In this document: piece by piece, positions 49,528 through 62,200 of the stretch
How positions within the stretch are numbered: the first letter of the stretch is position 1
Layout: each line of letters opens with the position of its first letter
DNA from: Takifugu bimaculatus
Taxonomy: Eukaryota > Chordata > Actinopteri > Tetraodontiformes > Tetraodontidae
Direction: 5' to 3'
Assembly (NCBI GenBank): GCA_004026145.2
Contig: CP034977.1
Location: forward strand, 4,200,984-4,264,983
Length of the DNA stretch: 64,000 nt
Translations under genes and position numbers: made by a program
The notes under the pieces: model-generated
Told to the model about the DNA's origin: nothing
The model's database searches: none
The model's input: the letters and a program-made list of their open reading frames with translations, nothing else

Positions 49528-52500
49528 ATGACCACCCAGCCAACACAGAACCTCCATGAAGAGTCTTACGCACGTCTCATGAGAGGCGTGAAAGAACTGG
49601 ACCTCTGTGGTCCCAGTGCTCCCAGTGACCTGGTCCTCATCGGAGACCACGCCTTTCCTCTGGCGATGAACAGCCAAGGCCAGGTTATTATGGCTGCTTC
49701 TCTGTACGGCCGTGGAAGGATCGTGGTCCTTGGTCATGAGGGCTACCTCACTGCCTTTCCTGACCTGGTGGAAAATGCCGTGACCTGGTTGGGAGGAGAC
49801 GGGTCTGACGGGTCTGTGGCCGTCCATCAACAAGTGAAGGCAGTCGCTGACAACCTCAGCAAATCTAAACTCAAGGTCGAAGTGGTCGGGGGCTTCGGTC
49901 TCAATCTGGGCGCTGCTGTGTACGTCACCGACGCCTACAGCGTAGCAGCAGACGCAAAAGGCCTGGTGGCATTCATGAAGGCCGGAGGAGGCGTCCTCAT
50001 CGGGGGACAAGCCTGGAACTGGGCTCAAACACGTCCCAAGGATAATGTGCTGCTTCTGTTTGAAGGAAACAAGGTCTCAGGCGTAGCAGGGATCTATTTC
50101 AGCGAGCGTGCTGCAGAGGTAGAGCGCCTGCCTGTGCCCCCGCAGATCCCCTCGTCCTGGATGACTGTCGTGTAAGTGTGAACGGGTCTCATTTAAAGTT
50201 GCACTCGGGCAGGTTAGCGTTCATCATGAACTTAACCAAGAACATATTGTCTTTTGGAGTCTGCTGCCATTTTATCCATCTTATCTTTATTCAGAATCGG
50301 AAAAGACTTTGAGGATGACTTGGATTTCTTACTGCAAGGGGTCTCGGAATTTGAGATCCCAGGTGGACTGCTGGCCTCTGAGGTCATGGTCCATGGCCCC
50401 CTGGCGTTCCCAATTGGTACAACCAGTGACGGACAGGCGTTCCTGGCAGGAGCGTACTATGGCCAAGGAAGAGTGATCGTGATCACACATGAGGGGCTCA
50501 TGGGACGAGAGGTGTGGTTTTACTGATGCAATGAGAGCGGAGCAAGAGTCCGATTTACCCTGATCGCTGGTCTGGCCTGACTTCCTGGCGTGCTTTTAGT
50601 TTCACACACGAGCCGTCTATCATACTGCATGATGTAGTAAATGCAAATGAGGGCGAGTGGGTCTTAAACTAACCACGTTTGTCTCTCTTAGACGCTGTTT
50701 CAGTTTTGGAAAAATGCTATTCACTGGTTGGATGAAGGCCGCAATGGCGTGATTGGGGTGGGGGCGTGTCCGGACTCATCCTGCTTCAACCTCATCAGCA
50801 ACTGGTGCAACTGCGTGAAGACAGACTTCAGGGAAGACCTGAGCGTGTTTGTCTGCACGGCCTACAACTGGGGACCACCTGGAGGAAATCCAGAACTTTG
50901 TGGCTGAGGGTGGAGGCCTGCTGGTGGGGGGTCACGCCTGGTACTGGGCACAGACACACCCTGGGCAAAACACAATGACAGACTTTGTTGGTAAGTAACC
51001 TCACAATGAGATCTTTCAATGAGAGGGCCGAGTGGATGGCCAGCAGGAGTAAAGTCAGTCGTTAATGGATCCATCAAGGATTAACGGTTTTGTCACCTTC
51101 AAGGGAACAAGTTGCTCAACAAAATGGGTTTGAGTCTGCTGGGCAACATAGTTGGAAATGGTTGCTACAAGCCCCCTGTACCCAAGCAGGCCATGAAAGA
51201 CACCTACAACTTCCGAGATCTTCTCCACCGTGTGGTTTGTCATATGAGTAAGGGGGAAGAACTTGAGAAGAAGGAGGAGGAATGTTTGAGGAAGCTGGGA
51301 GCCGACTGCGCTGCCTACTTGAACAGGAAGGCGTATGACAGCTCCTCTTATGCACAGGTGGTGTCCACACTCACTGACATCGTGAAGAAGTTTGGTATTC
51401 CACAGGTACAGAACTATTAAGGTCGGCCTCCGTTCTGTGGCTTTGGTTTTCCTCATGTTCATCATGGTGTGTTTAAGGTGTGTGAAAGTTGCCCTGTGAA
51501 TAGCCCCAGAGATCATCTTCTCCTCAGTGTGGGGTCAGAGGTGTACAAGGTGTGCCAGGACCAGGATGCTCTGCTGCCCTTCCTCATCCAGAACAACCCC
51601 CTGCTGCCAGTTGTTCACAACCATAAAATGAGGATTAGTGCGGCCACAGAAGGTCAGACCTCCATGTTCAGAACAAACACATGTTGTATTTGCTATGTTG
51701 ACATTAGTGAGGTGACGCCTCAATGAACAACAGTGATCTTTAAGCTCACCCGTGTGTGTTTGGGTGGGTGTCAGGATGGGAGGACTGGATCAGCACAGGT
51801 CTCTATCTGTCTCCGGGTATGAAGACCTACGTGGCCTTTCCAGCCGAGCTCGTCAACAAGGGCTGGAAGGTATCTACTCTTTCTTTTTAAAGCTTTACCC
51901 TCCATCCGGGAGCCGTGCTGCAGTAATCAGCCAGCAGCTGGTGACCAAAGCCACATGTTCCTCTCCTGCAGATCCAGATTGGGTGTCACACAGACTACCT
52001 CAACCACTCCGAGTTGAAGAGAGCGGCGTGCGTTCATGAGCAGTTTCCTGTCACCTCCGAGATGATGCAGATTTGGAACCTGTGGGGTGGCCTCATCTAC
52101 CTGATTGCACCAAGGAATGCACAGGTGGACGGGGCAGAGGTCACAGTGCAGGTCGCCGTACCTGCTCCATATTATAAATCTGGTGAGTGTGTGCGGCCTG
52201 TGTGTCGGTGCTGCTCAGGTTGGGTCGAGGAGGTGGAAAATGTGCGTATGTCTGCATTTGTTCCTCAGGCGTGACCACGGCTGGCGATTGGTCACGGCTT
52301 CGTACGGCCCCCTCCCCCTGGGCAGAGATGGAGTTCGACAACATCGTCATCACGGTGCCTTCAGAAACCGTCCGTGACCTGGAGCGTCCAGATGAGCTGG
52401 CAGCACTCTGGAACGCCATCATGGCAGCCATCGCTGACCTGGCTGCTCTACCGCCCAAATTAGGACGCAAAGAACGCATCGTCACCGATGTGCAGATTTC

Positions 52501-53307
52501 CCACGGTGGGTGTACTGGGTGGTTGATGTGCACGTTTCGAGCACAGCTCTCACACATCTGGTTGGCCACACAGGCTGGATGCATGCAGGTTATCCCATCA
52601 TGGCGTTCACGGCTGCAGCGCACGAGCTGGTCAGTGTTGACAGCATGAGGCGCGGCATGTGGGGGCCCATCCATGAACTGGGCCACAACCAGCAGAGGCG
52701 CTGCTGGGAACTCCCACCACACACCACAGAGGGCACCTGCAACCTGTGGTCCGTGTACGTGCACGAGCAAGTGCTGGGGATCAACAGGGCCCAGGTGACC
52801 CTCCCTCTCCTAAACAAGCATCAGGCTCCTACATCAGCCCTGTTTCATGATGGCACCACTCCTCTGTGTCAAACAGGCCCATCCAAATGTTTCTGTGGAA
52901 AACCGAAAGCAGAGGATTGAAGATTATGTTAAAGGTGGGAAGAACCTGAGCGAGTGGTACATGTGGACGGCCCTGGAGACATATTTGCAGGTGACTATGA
53001 ACACGTGAAACGAGGGTTAGACTGGATAGAGCTGGTTTAACCCGGCACTTCTCTGCCCGTGGAGGTGCAAGAGCGGTTTGGCTGGGACGCCCTGAAGAAG
53101 GCCTTCGGTGCGTACCACGGGATGAGCAGCTATCCCGACGACAACACGGGGAAGATGAACCTGTATGCTGAGACGGTCTCCCGGGCCGTGGGGAGGAATT
53201 TGACAGGGTTTTTTAGGGCCTGGGGTTGGTCCATTGAAGCAAGCACAGAGGAGAAGGTAAAGAACCTGCCTCCCTGGACCGACCACCCCATGGTTCAGTA
53301 TGGCTGA
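49528..53307 (+). CDS. tcaf: TCAF copy 12, diverged paralogue with HELGH motif; one extra base in exon 3
   Basis: Eleven exons (49528-50171, 50295-50511, 50692-50990, 51104-51405, 51478-51652, 51775-51869, 51972-52182, 52269-52505, 52574-52794, 52877-52990, 53065-53307) match copy 11 exon by exon. Lengths are identical except exon 1 (644 versus 632) and exon 3 (299 versus 286). Exon 3 contains a G4 run at 50870-50873 where G3 would keep the frame; as written the frame ends shortly after NWGPPGGNPELCG. Leaving out that base, the product would be 918 residues. Exon 9 encodes HELGH (52672-52686), followed by NQQRRCWELPPHTTE and a later VHE, consistent with an intact M60-like gluzincin site. It is well diverged from the array and is not part of the recent amplification. 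The frameshift may be an assembly error. Confidence 0.88.
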
Positions 53308-53653
53308 AGTCCAGACTGGGTTCTACTGGATACCATTAGAATGAAGTTAGTAAGACGATATTTGATGATGGTAAAATGTGGTAAACGCTGCATTTGGAGT
53401 TTCTTCTAGAATTTCTCTGGCTTACAGGAGGTCCTGGTCTGATTCTTGGTTCTTAACTTAAAAGCCTGCTCGTGCACAACATGCACAACATCCTTAATCT
53501 TCATCACTGGGGATGAAGTCCAGTCTTCCTCCTGCAGCGTGTCCTCTGTAACACACTTTTATAAGACAATGAGTTGTTGCCGTTTCTTTAATGTTTCTTT
53601 AATGATGTCATGGGTCTGCAGTTTGATCCTTAATGCATGCGTAACTAATCACA

Positions 53654-53659
53654 AATAAA
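53654..53659 (+). terminator. Poly(A) signal of TCAF copy 12
   Basis: AATAAA lies about 350 bp after the TGA and about 50 bp before the convergent factor B stop codon. The two genes' 3' ends therefore nearly meet or overlap. Confidence 0.6.
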
Positions 53660-53705
53660 AGGGTTTGAAATGAGAGCAGCAGGGTGTGTTTCTGTCTCCT
53701 GGCGA

Positions 53706-56700
53706 TCAGTCCACGTCCGGTAGGAACTGGATCTCCTCTCCCAGGTGCTGTTTCAGCCATGGCATGATCTGGAACAGGTCGATGTGGAAGTCTCGAGCGT
53801 TGGGGGGAGGATCTCCACTGCTGTATTTTCCACGGTTGGCTGGATCGCACACGTTGGTGATGCCCCAGCTCAACACGCCCACCTCGGGACAACGGCAGCA
53901 ACTGTTCAATGCGGCTCGTCCCTTCTGACCCTTTGATTTTTAACCGGAGGAAAGTACTGACCTGGAAGTAGCGGTTCTTCTGCTGCAGAAACAGGGATCC
54001 CCCTGAGTCACCTGTGCACACACAGATCCAGACAATCAGAGCACGCTGGCACGCTCTGGACTGTGCTTCAGTGTGTGCGGAGCTCCAAACCTTTACAGGA
54101 GACGGCATCTTTATATCCAGAGGATCCGCCAGAGCAGAGGAACCTGTCGGTTACATACTCATCCAGTCGGACGTCAGTGGGCTCGTGGATCACCTGTCGG
54201 GCCTTTTCAACGCAGCTTTGCCGCTGGAGAAAGATTAGACGCGCTCCAGTTGTCTTCCTTCCAAGCTTTCTATCAAATCGAACGGAATGTGACCCACTTG
54301 AGCCTGTGTTTGAATGTGCGTTACTCTCCGTTTGGGGTTCCGGTGGCTATTGATGAAGGAGGCCTCGGTCTGTTGGTGTGGCAGCAACGCCTTCCCTGTT
54401 CACACAGATAGTACCACACAAAACACACAACACACATTGTGTTTTCAACCCTTTCTTCATATGGAAATGGTGTTTGTGTGCGTCTGTCCACTTTGTGGGA
54501 TTTAGGGGGCTTAATTCAAGGGTGCCTAGTTTGTCTTGGCTAATATTCACTTAGCCATGGGTGCTAATGGCTCCACATGCTGGACCTTTCTACTCATGTC
54601 AGTGATGATCCAGAGGGGCCATACTGTGTTGCTGACAGTTGGTGTTGACGCTCTTCATGGCTCGGCTGGCAGGAACGGTGCACGGCAAACATATGGGCCT
54701 GCACGACATACACAGTCAGTCAGCAGCGCTAAAACTGTCCACATTAGGTAATATCTGCCCTGACAAACAGCTGTAACCGCCCTTCCTGGACCCACCACCC
54801 TGGGAGCCTGGTTGTCCAGGTCTGCTAGGCCCCTGGTAGGGCCTCCCATGGCATACAGGTCCTGGGTGACGGCCCAGACTAAGGGTGGGTCACCAACCCA
54901 TCATGAAGGCTACACAACTGCAAAGTGGTTTGGGCCCCGACGACCCCCTCCTCAGGTTAAACCTCTGGCTATAGGAGAATTTGGCCGATGGTTAAACCCC
55001 GGACTCAGGAGGAACAATGTGATGTGAGCAGCCCCAGGACGTGCCGGACTCTGTCTGGCGAGAGGGAAGTCTGGGCCTTTCTGCTGAGGCTGCTGCCCCC
55101 GCGACCCGGTTCCGGACAAAGCAGAAGCTGACGAGACGAGCCTGGGCTGTAAAGTCAGTCGGAACATTGCGCTCTCTTACCTGGCTTTCCAGGAGAGCGG
55201 GATGCTCTCGTTCACCTGTATCAGCGCCACATCATAGTCGTAGAACTCGGACACGTTTCTGTGTTTGAGTGCTCGGATGTTAAACTGGGGGTGCAGAACC
55301 ACCGCCTTGGAAACGGCCGTGCCGTCACCTACAAACCCAGAGACCCAGAGGTTACAGGAGTGTGTGGACTTGTGGTTTTCTCCTGGTGCCTTCACTCACC
55401 GTGTTCTATTTGCACCTGCTGGGAAACTCTGTCTGTACTGGCTCGTGCAAAACAGTGGGCAGCGGTCAGCACCCAGTTCTGGCTCAAGATGGATCCGAAG
55501 CAGGACAGAGACTGCAGGACAGGAAGTGTGTTTGTGTTAAAGAAGCCCTCTGGAATTCCAAAAACCTGACCAGACTGAGCAAAGTGTGCAAAGCTCTTAC
55601 TGTTCCCGTAACCACGGTAACATGCCAGGGATTGGTGTAGGCCTTCACGCCATCTTCGGGAGTCACTTCCTGAGCTACGCCGCACATTGTCACACTCTTG
55701 TCGCCTTAACAAGCGGCGTGTGAGAGTAAACCACCAAAAGCTCAGGCTCATTCTGACAAACACAGGAGAAGCCGTGCAGAACGCTTCCTTACTGATGATG
55801 CTGTTGAAGACCTCGCCCAGAGTTTCGTAGTCTTTCAGAAAGAAAACGTGCGTCTCGCCGCTCTTCTGTGACGCTAAAGCATTCAGCTGCTCTTTTTTCA
55901 CCTGATCCCCGATGCCAAACGCGTACACGTCTGAAAACATGCACAGGAAACATCACTGACGTGATCTGGGCTTAAACCTTCCTGCACTTCCGCCTCCTCA
56001 CAGAACCGCCCCTCTTTATAGATTCATACGTTCTGCCGTCTCATCTCAGAAACTGGTCTGACAGACGTTTGGATCTGTTAGATCCTGCTGAGGTCACGTT
56101 TGAGATGTTACCCAGTAGCGTCTCGTCCTTTTGTTCCGAGGACATGCTGTGGTAACCCAGCAAATTTCGGATCTTTAAGAGAGCAATCTGCGGGTCCTTT
56201 CCAGTGTTGGAGAAACCTGCAGGCAGCAGAAGGAAAACAGGCTGAGGACACGTCTGTCGTTGTGATCCTGGTGGAAACGACGGTATATTTACCATCAGTT
56301 GCTATGACGATGACGTTCTGAGTCTCGTTAAAGTGATACTGGGCACTGTTCTCCTTAAAGTAGCTCATCACCTCGTTGACTCTCTGCAGGGCAGCATAGA
56401 GGTTGGTCCCTGTTTTCTCCCCGTGGCCTAAACACGGAGCAGACGCAGCAGCATGGCTGTCGTTAGGGTCAAACTGTTCAAGAGTCTCCTGAAGGTGAAC
56501 GCAGGAGGGAGAGCCAGGCTCCTACTGTGGTAGTTGAAATTCCTCAGGTTCCAGATGACGTCGTCTGTGCTTCCACTTATTTCCGATTCTGTGATGTCCA
56601 CTATGTCCTTAGCTTCGCTAGCGAATGACAGCACATGGAATTTCAGCTTCACTTCATAGCTGTCCAGCTAGAAGGGAACATAAAGAGCTCACTCACAGAA

Positions 56701-56913
56701 AGAAAAGAGAAACAAGTGGATCCTAAACCTTCCATTTTCCAGACCTTTTCAATGAGAGCGATGGTGGCATTCCGGGATTTTTCAAAGTCATTCCTTTGGA
56801 TGCTTCCTGATGTGTCCAGCAAAATGTAAACATTCAAACGGCTGCCTTTGGCCACATTGAAGGTTCGAGCAAAAGATTTTTCTGCAACTTTTACAAGAAC
56901 ACAAAATATACAT

Positions 56914-56970
<57 letters not shown>

Positions 56971-58685
56971 TTCAGCTAAATCCATGCAGTGACAAACACG
57001 TCCATGTTAATTAATAAGATTCCTTTATGCTGCTGAAAGTCGAGCACTTATAAAGCTCGGCCACTAGAGGGCACTCGAGATCGGCCACTTGGGAAAACTT
57101 GATGCATCTTTTATCTTTATAGTTTTAAAGTGTTTCTGTTCTGCGGACACATGCCATTTATTTTAGTTTTTTGAGCTTTGCATTGTATTATTTACGCACT
57201 TGTCTTTTTTTCCTCTGGTGAGAGGACGTCCATCAGTCCTGCGAGCGATCCCGTCATGGCTTTGGCCACATCGCTGGGGGAGTCGTAGGTATTTCTGCCC
57301 AGGCATCGTGGCATCGACCCGCTCCACTCCCTGTTCTCCAGGCAAACCCTTTCAGCCTGAACCCAGCAGGTCCAGACCCGTCTGACAGGAGTAGCTAAAC
57401 TTCTGCCCGACCTGAAAGGGGCCTGCAGACCTCTGGGCTCCAGGTGGAATCCCTGGATCGCTGCAGTCTTCAGCTGTGTGAAGAACCGGAAGCTTTAGGA
57501 CCTGGTTGTGCTGGCTCAGCCTGGACACCTCAGCATGGACGGCGGATTGATTGATTGCTTCTCAAGCTGTCACGTTCAATTATTTTAACACTTTGGTCCA
57601 GAAATGGGACCCATCGGCCTGTTTAAGCCTGCGCACGCTCACCATGGTTGTCACAGACGGGGGTGAGTCCCGTCCAGCCCCCAGTGAGGGTGCAGTTCCT
57701 CTGGGCTGACCCATACAGAGTGAACCCTTCCTGGCAGGAGAAGCTCTGCGTGGCACCGACCCGAAACCACTGATTCCTGGGCCAAATATCGCCGTGATCC
57801 AACTGGAGTTGAGCTGGACACAGAATGTCTGGAAGGCACGGGTGGAGACGAGATTCTAAGGGGAAGATCATGTTTGTGCACGCGTGACACATGGCGGGAC
57901 GTCACCTCTGCACGTGGCGTGTGACACCAATCGGCCGCTGGCGGACCTCATCGGCGACCAGTCGCCATCGGGACCACAGAGCCGGTAGCTGACCGGGTGA
58001 GGGTACTGGCCCGGGCTGCAGTGGTAGGACAGCACACTGCCCTCCAGCCCCCCCTGCACACAAAACATGTTGACTTTTGAGGCTCAATTGAGCAATTCAA
58101 AGATTTCCAGTAAAGGAATAGTTTATTTGATTAGCTTTCCCAATCCTCCACGTCCATGAGCGTCGCCCTCTCGATAACATCTGTCGTTACGGTCTGGGAC
58201 GTTTAGAACCTTGTAGTTACTAACGTTCTTAAGGTTGTTGGAGTTCATTTATCCTCTCACCAATAGATTCTGCACTTAAAGCCTAAATGTTTGGTCTAAA
58301 ATATAACTTTTGATGTTGAATTGATTCTTTAAAATAGTGTGCATTGTTCTGGCTTCAAAGGACACGTTGATAAGAGCAGGATGGTGACATGTTTGCGTTA
58401 ATGCTGCGTATTAAGGACACATTTCCATCTTTTACCTGTGAGTAGGTGACATGTCCGCCTTTAACGGCCTCCGTGGTGGAGCAGTTCACGGGTCCCTGTG
58501 TCCAGTCCTCGTACTCTTCACCATCATAGCCGTAGTCTAGCTGGGACCCTGAAACAGCAACAGGAAGATCGGAGCAGGTGGAGTAAACAGGCAAACGTGC
58601 TGAAGATGTTGAGATTCGACGGTGACCTCTCACCCCCCCCTGCTGAGACGCAGAGAACGATCCAGAGTATTGATTTGGCGTGCAT
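53706..58685 (-). CDS. cfb: Complement factor B (Bf/C2 family); one extra base in CCP3 exon
   Basis: Eighteen minus-strand exons, 5' to 3': 58685-58634, 58548-58436, 58053-57906, 57828-57643, 57473-57200, 56881-56745, 56667-56526, 56427-56293, 56216-56112, 55930-55793, 55704-55601, 55511-55400, 55328-55181, 54698-54625, 54395-54298, 54223-54091, 54011-53962, 53882-53706. All phases agree except one surplus base in exon 5 (C pair at 57356-57357), where the frame hits a stop after DLLGSG. Discounting it gives about 774 residues, close to mammalian factor B and with the same exon number. Domains are a signal peptide, three CCP modules, a VWA domain with MIDAS DTSGS (near residue 280), and a serine protease domain with TAAHC, YDYDVALI and GDSGG (His, Asp, Ser). 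By alignment with the mammalian site, factor D would cut after Arg in FAR/TFN ahead of the VWA domain. It is the catalytic subunit of the alternative-pathway C3 convertase, secreted into plasma. Orthology to B rather than C2 is inferred. Confidence 0.9.
56914..56968. repeat. (CA)n microsatellite in a factor B intron
   Basis: A nearly pure CA repeat with one interruption (CAAACA). It lies about 30 bp upstream of the acceptor of the VWA-start exon. Confidence 0.95.
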
Positions 58686-59299
58686 GAGTGGACTGGAGCA
58701 GAGGTGTCTCAGCACCAGGAAGCACAGCGAGCGTGTCTGAGCTGACACGCAGACAGCTGCTCTATTTGTTGACCGATTACCCATTAACGCAGGATCGCCA
58801 AGAGGGAGAGAGAGGTTGCGCAACACAGATGGGAGCTCATCGTTCCGCTTCCAGCCCCCAGGACGTCTGCGATCCCTGATCCCACCGAGCTGCAGCGCCA
58901 CCCTCCCAGAACCTCCTGCTGCTCTGATGTTATGAGCCAGCGGGAACGCAGGCATGCAGGCCAGCAGAATGTTCCATGGGCTTACAAGATCGCTGTGGGG
59001 ATTATTAGGTTTAACGAGGACCCCGGCCCCCTCCACCGCCCCCCCCCCCCCTGGCAGCCCTCCTCTTACCAGCGGCTCAGTCCTCTCAGCTGACTCGGCT
59101 TTGTTCACCACTCGCAGCACATCATCAATAAACCAGGAGAAATGATGCTGCCGCAGCCCAACGTGGATGTTTAGGTTCAGTCTGTGGATGTCCAACAATG
59201 TCCAAACAAAGCTCAGGATTTGGTTCTGATGGGTGCTGAAGAGATGTGAACGATGCCAGGAAAGAGCTGGCAAAGATCAGGTTCCTCAACACATTGAAG
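58686..59299. promoter_or_regulatory. Shared 5' region between divergent cfb and mfrp
   Basis: The two start codons face away from each other across 614 bp, so promoters and 5' UTRs of both genes must lie here or in unseen upstream exons. No TATA box or strong element is obvious. A C-rich run lies near 59039-59052. The bidirectional arrangement is seen directly; co-regulation is inference only. Confidence 0.5.
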
Positions 59300-62200
59300 A
59301 TGTCCGATCTCAGCCAAGTGGCAGTTTACTCCGAATCCTCAGACATTTATAAGGTGAGTGTGATGATTGGAGACCGACCGGGTTCTTCTGCGGATTCTGA
59401 CATAATGTGGGGAAAGAATGACTGTAAAAATGATTGTTTGTAGAACGTGTTCTGCAACCCTGCCTTTGAGCTTGAGGGGGAGCGAGAGGAGCGAGTGGAG
59501 GGATTCAGGACCGCAGCGTCCACCCCAGAACCGACCAAACCTGCAGGATCCCGTGAGTCCAGTGGTCCAACAGGGACAACCAATTCTGTCAACCTGTACG
59601 TCTCTTAATAAATCCCCAGGAAGTTAGGCGATATTTATTATTATTAGAGCCGTGGAAATCATGACATCAAGAGCTCATCTTACCGTATAAATCATTTTTA
59701 CGAGGATATTTGCGAGGTCAGGAAACTGCAAAGTTTATGTAGAAAGAAGAATGGCGATCTGGCTTTTTGCAACAATGTTTAAACTATGTTTATAAAATGC
59801 AAACATTGAAATTAAGCGTTTGATTGCATTTTATAAACGTAGTTTAAACATTGTTGCAAAAAGCCAGATCGCCATTCTTCTTTCTACATACACTTTGCAG
59901 TTTCCTGACCTCGCAAATATCCTCGTAAAAATGATTTATACGGAATTAAGCTGGTATTTTCATATCAAACATTGAAATTAAGCGTTTGATTGATATGAAA
60001 ATACCAGCTTAATTCGCCGGTCTAAAGGCTTTGCTTCTCGTCATCCTACCAGATGTGTTTCACCACCGCCCCGGCAGGGGGCGCACTCGGGCTGGTGGAA
60101 ATCTTAGTTCTTTATAATCGTTAATCACGCAGGTGAAAACAACAGACGTGATGGAAATGTTCATTTACATCCCATAAGAGGAGCAGGATTAAAATTTAAG
60201 TAAATTCAAACTTTCCCTTATTAGATGTATCTCATATTAATTTGCTGTTCTTCAGAAAAAAAAGGTGTAAAACAGTTCCCAGAGAAGACCGAACACTGTA
60301 TATATACTCTGTATTCTTCATTTTACTCAGCTTTATGTGGGGAGGCTGGTTAACCTGTCGTGTCCTCTGACACCTGTGATAATCCTCCAGATGCGAGCTG
60401 GGGCCTGCTCCGGGCGTGTGCCGCCCGGCTGGGGGCGCCAGGCTGTGGCAGGGCGACGGTGGTGGTTTCGGCCGCCGCCGTGCTCGTGCTGGTGGCTCTG
60501 GGAGTGGCGCTGAGCCTCATCCTCCAGCGTGAGTGGCTGCTGCAGCGCAGGAGGGCCGGCGGGTTCTCATCATGTTCTGATCATTCAAACGCTTCATTTG
60601 CTTCGCTCCCTCTGATGTAGAGAAGAAGGGCCGAGAAATGGAGGCTCCCTTATTCTCCACGCCTCCCGACCACCTGAGTTCACCCGGTGGGGCGACCCCA
60701 AATGCCCCCACGATCTCTGCAAACAGAGGTCAAAGGTCGAGCACGTCCTCGCCGCAGCCCGCCACGATCCCGCCAGCGCGTAAGACCCGACGGCATCCTC
60801 ACGTGTGCTTCCTGTGTGGTGGCTGTCTGGTCTGTCCTTGACAACCTTCTCTGTCTGTCAGGATGTGGGGCAGTTTTGACTGACTTAGAGGGCAGTTTCA
60901 CTTCCCCTAACCACCCCGGCTCTTACCCCCCCAACTTACTGTGCATGTGGGTGATCCAGGTGCCACCCCCCTTTACTGTCCAGATCCACGTGCTGAGCCT
61001 GGCGGTGGAGGGACCGTCCCCATGCCTGTTTGACTGGCTGGAGGTGCAGGAGCAGCTGGAGCTCCGCTCGGTGGTCACCAGGTCCGTCGAGACGCTTCCA
61101 GCGGTTATTTTCAATGATTGGTTCAAATACTGTTTATGTTTGTTTTAGTCCCTTTAACATTATGTTCTTTCTCTATTCATGGGCCACTAAAATGAAAGTT
61201 AAAGTTATTTGTGCCATTTTCAGGTGGAGAAAACAGACTTTGTTGTGTTTAAATGATAAAACTGTGATTTGGGCAGCGACGAACCTGCCAGTAGGTGGCG
61301 CTAACCCTCCGCCATGCTCGTAGGTTCTGTGGTAACGTGGCTCCGCCCACGGTGAACACCAACAGCAGCACCACGTGGGTCACCTTCCGCTCTGACGCCA
61401 CCATCGCTGGAGGCGGCTTCGCTGCTCAGTACCGGGCCCTGCTGCCTGGACACGGTCAGCCCCCCCGCCCCCCCCCCCCACAGTGATGGACGTGCACGTG
61501 ATAACAAGCTTTTAGGAGAAGGTCTCCACCTGTGGCCCAGTTTGCTTTCAGATTACAGCCAATAATGTCTGAGAACTCTGGTCACACGTGAGGGGCCCAC
61601 AGCTTCACCTATAAATCAGCTGGGGGGCCCTTGAGCCCCCAAAGCTTTTTTACTCATTTCATTCTCTGGGCATATTTGACATTGGTTCATTTCCCACCAA
61701 AACAGGAATGATAAATAAAACTGGTATGAAAGAGCCTTGAAGGGTCCCAGAGGAGCTGCTGCTCTCTGAGTCTTTTAAACTCTTAAAGGAGCCATAAACC
61801 AGACCGGCGGGGCCCCGTGTTTATTTAAAATGCTGGACGGTTTAGTTTCAAGTCTCGAGAGGACGTCCATCTAAATGGGAGCCGGCGTTTGATGGAGCCA
61901 GGACGTTCCACTCACAGACGTGTGCTGTCTCAGGGAGCTGCTCCAGAGACGAGTTCCTGTGCGACAGCAGCCGCTGCCTGCTGCCGGGGGCCCTGTGTGA
62001 CGGACACCCCCACTGCCAGGACCGGACCGACGAGACCAACTGCAGCCACAGACACAAAGGTGCCGCGCCCCAGCGCACGGAGCTCCACTCACGTCCCCAA
62101 CACCTCTGACACCAGCTTCTCTTACAGATTGTGGGGGGCAACAATCGGGGCCTTCCGGCTCCCTGTCCAGTCCGAACCACCCCAGGAACTACCCCCACCA

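Noticed and set aside
54240..55180. Loss of the factor B exons encoding the RPICLPC segment
   Set aside because: They were found on closer reading: exon 54625-54698 encodes RPICLPCTVPASRAM, and exon 54298-54395 follows with matching phase.
58524..59273. 249-residue minus-strand open frame upstream of factor B
   Set aside because: Only its inner part (MHAKSILWIVLCVSAG) is the factor B signal peptide; the upstream extension has no homologue that I recognise and runs across the promoter region.
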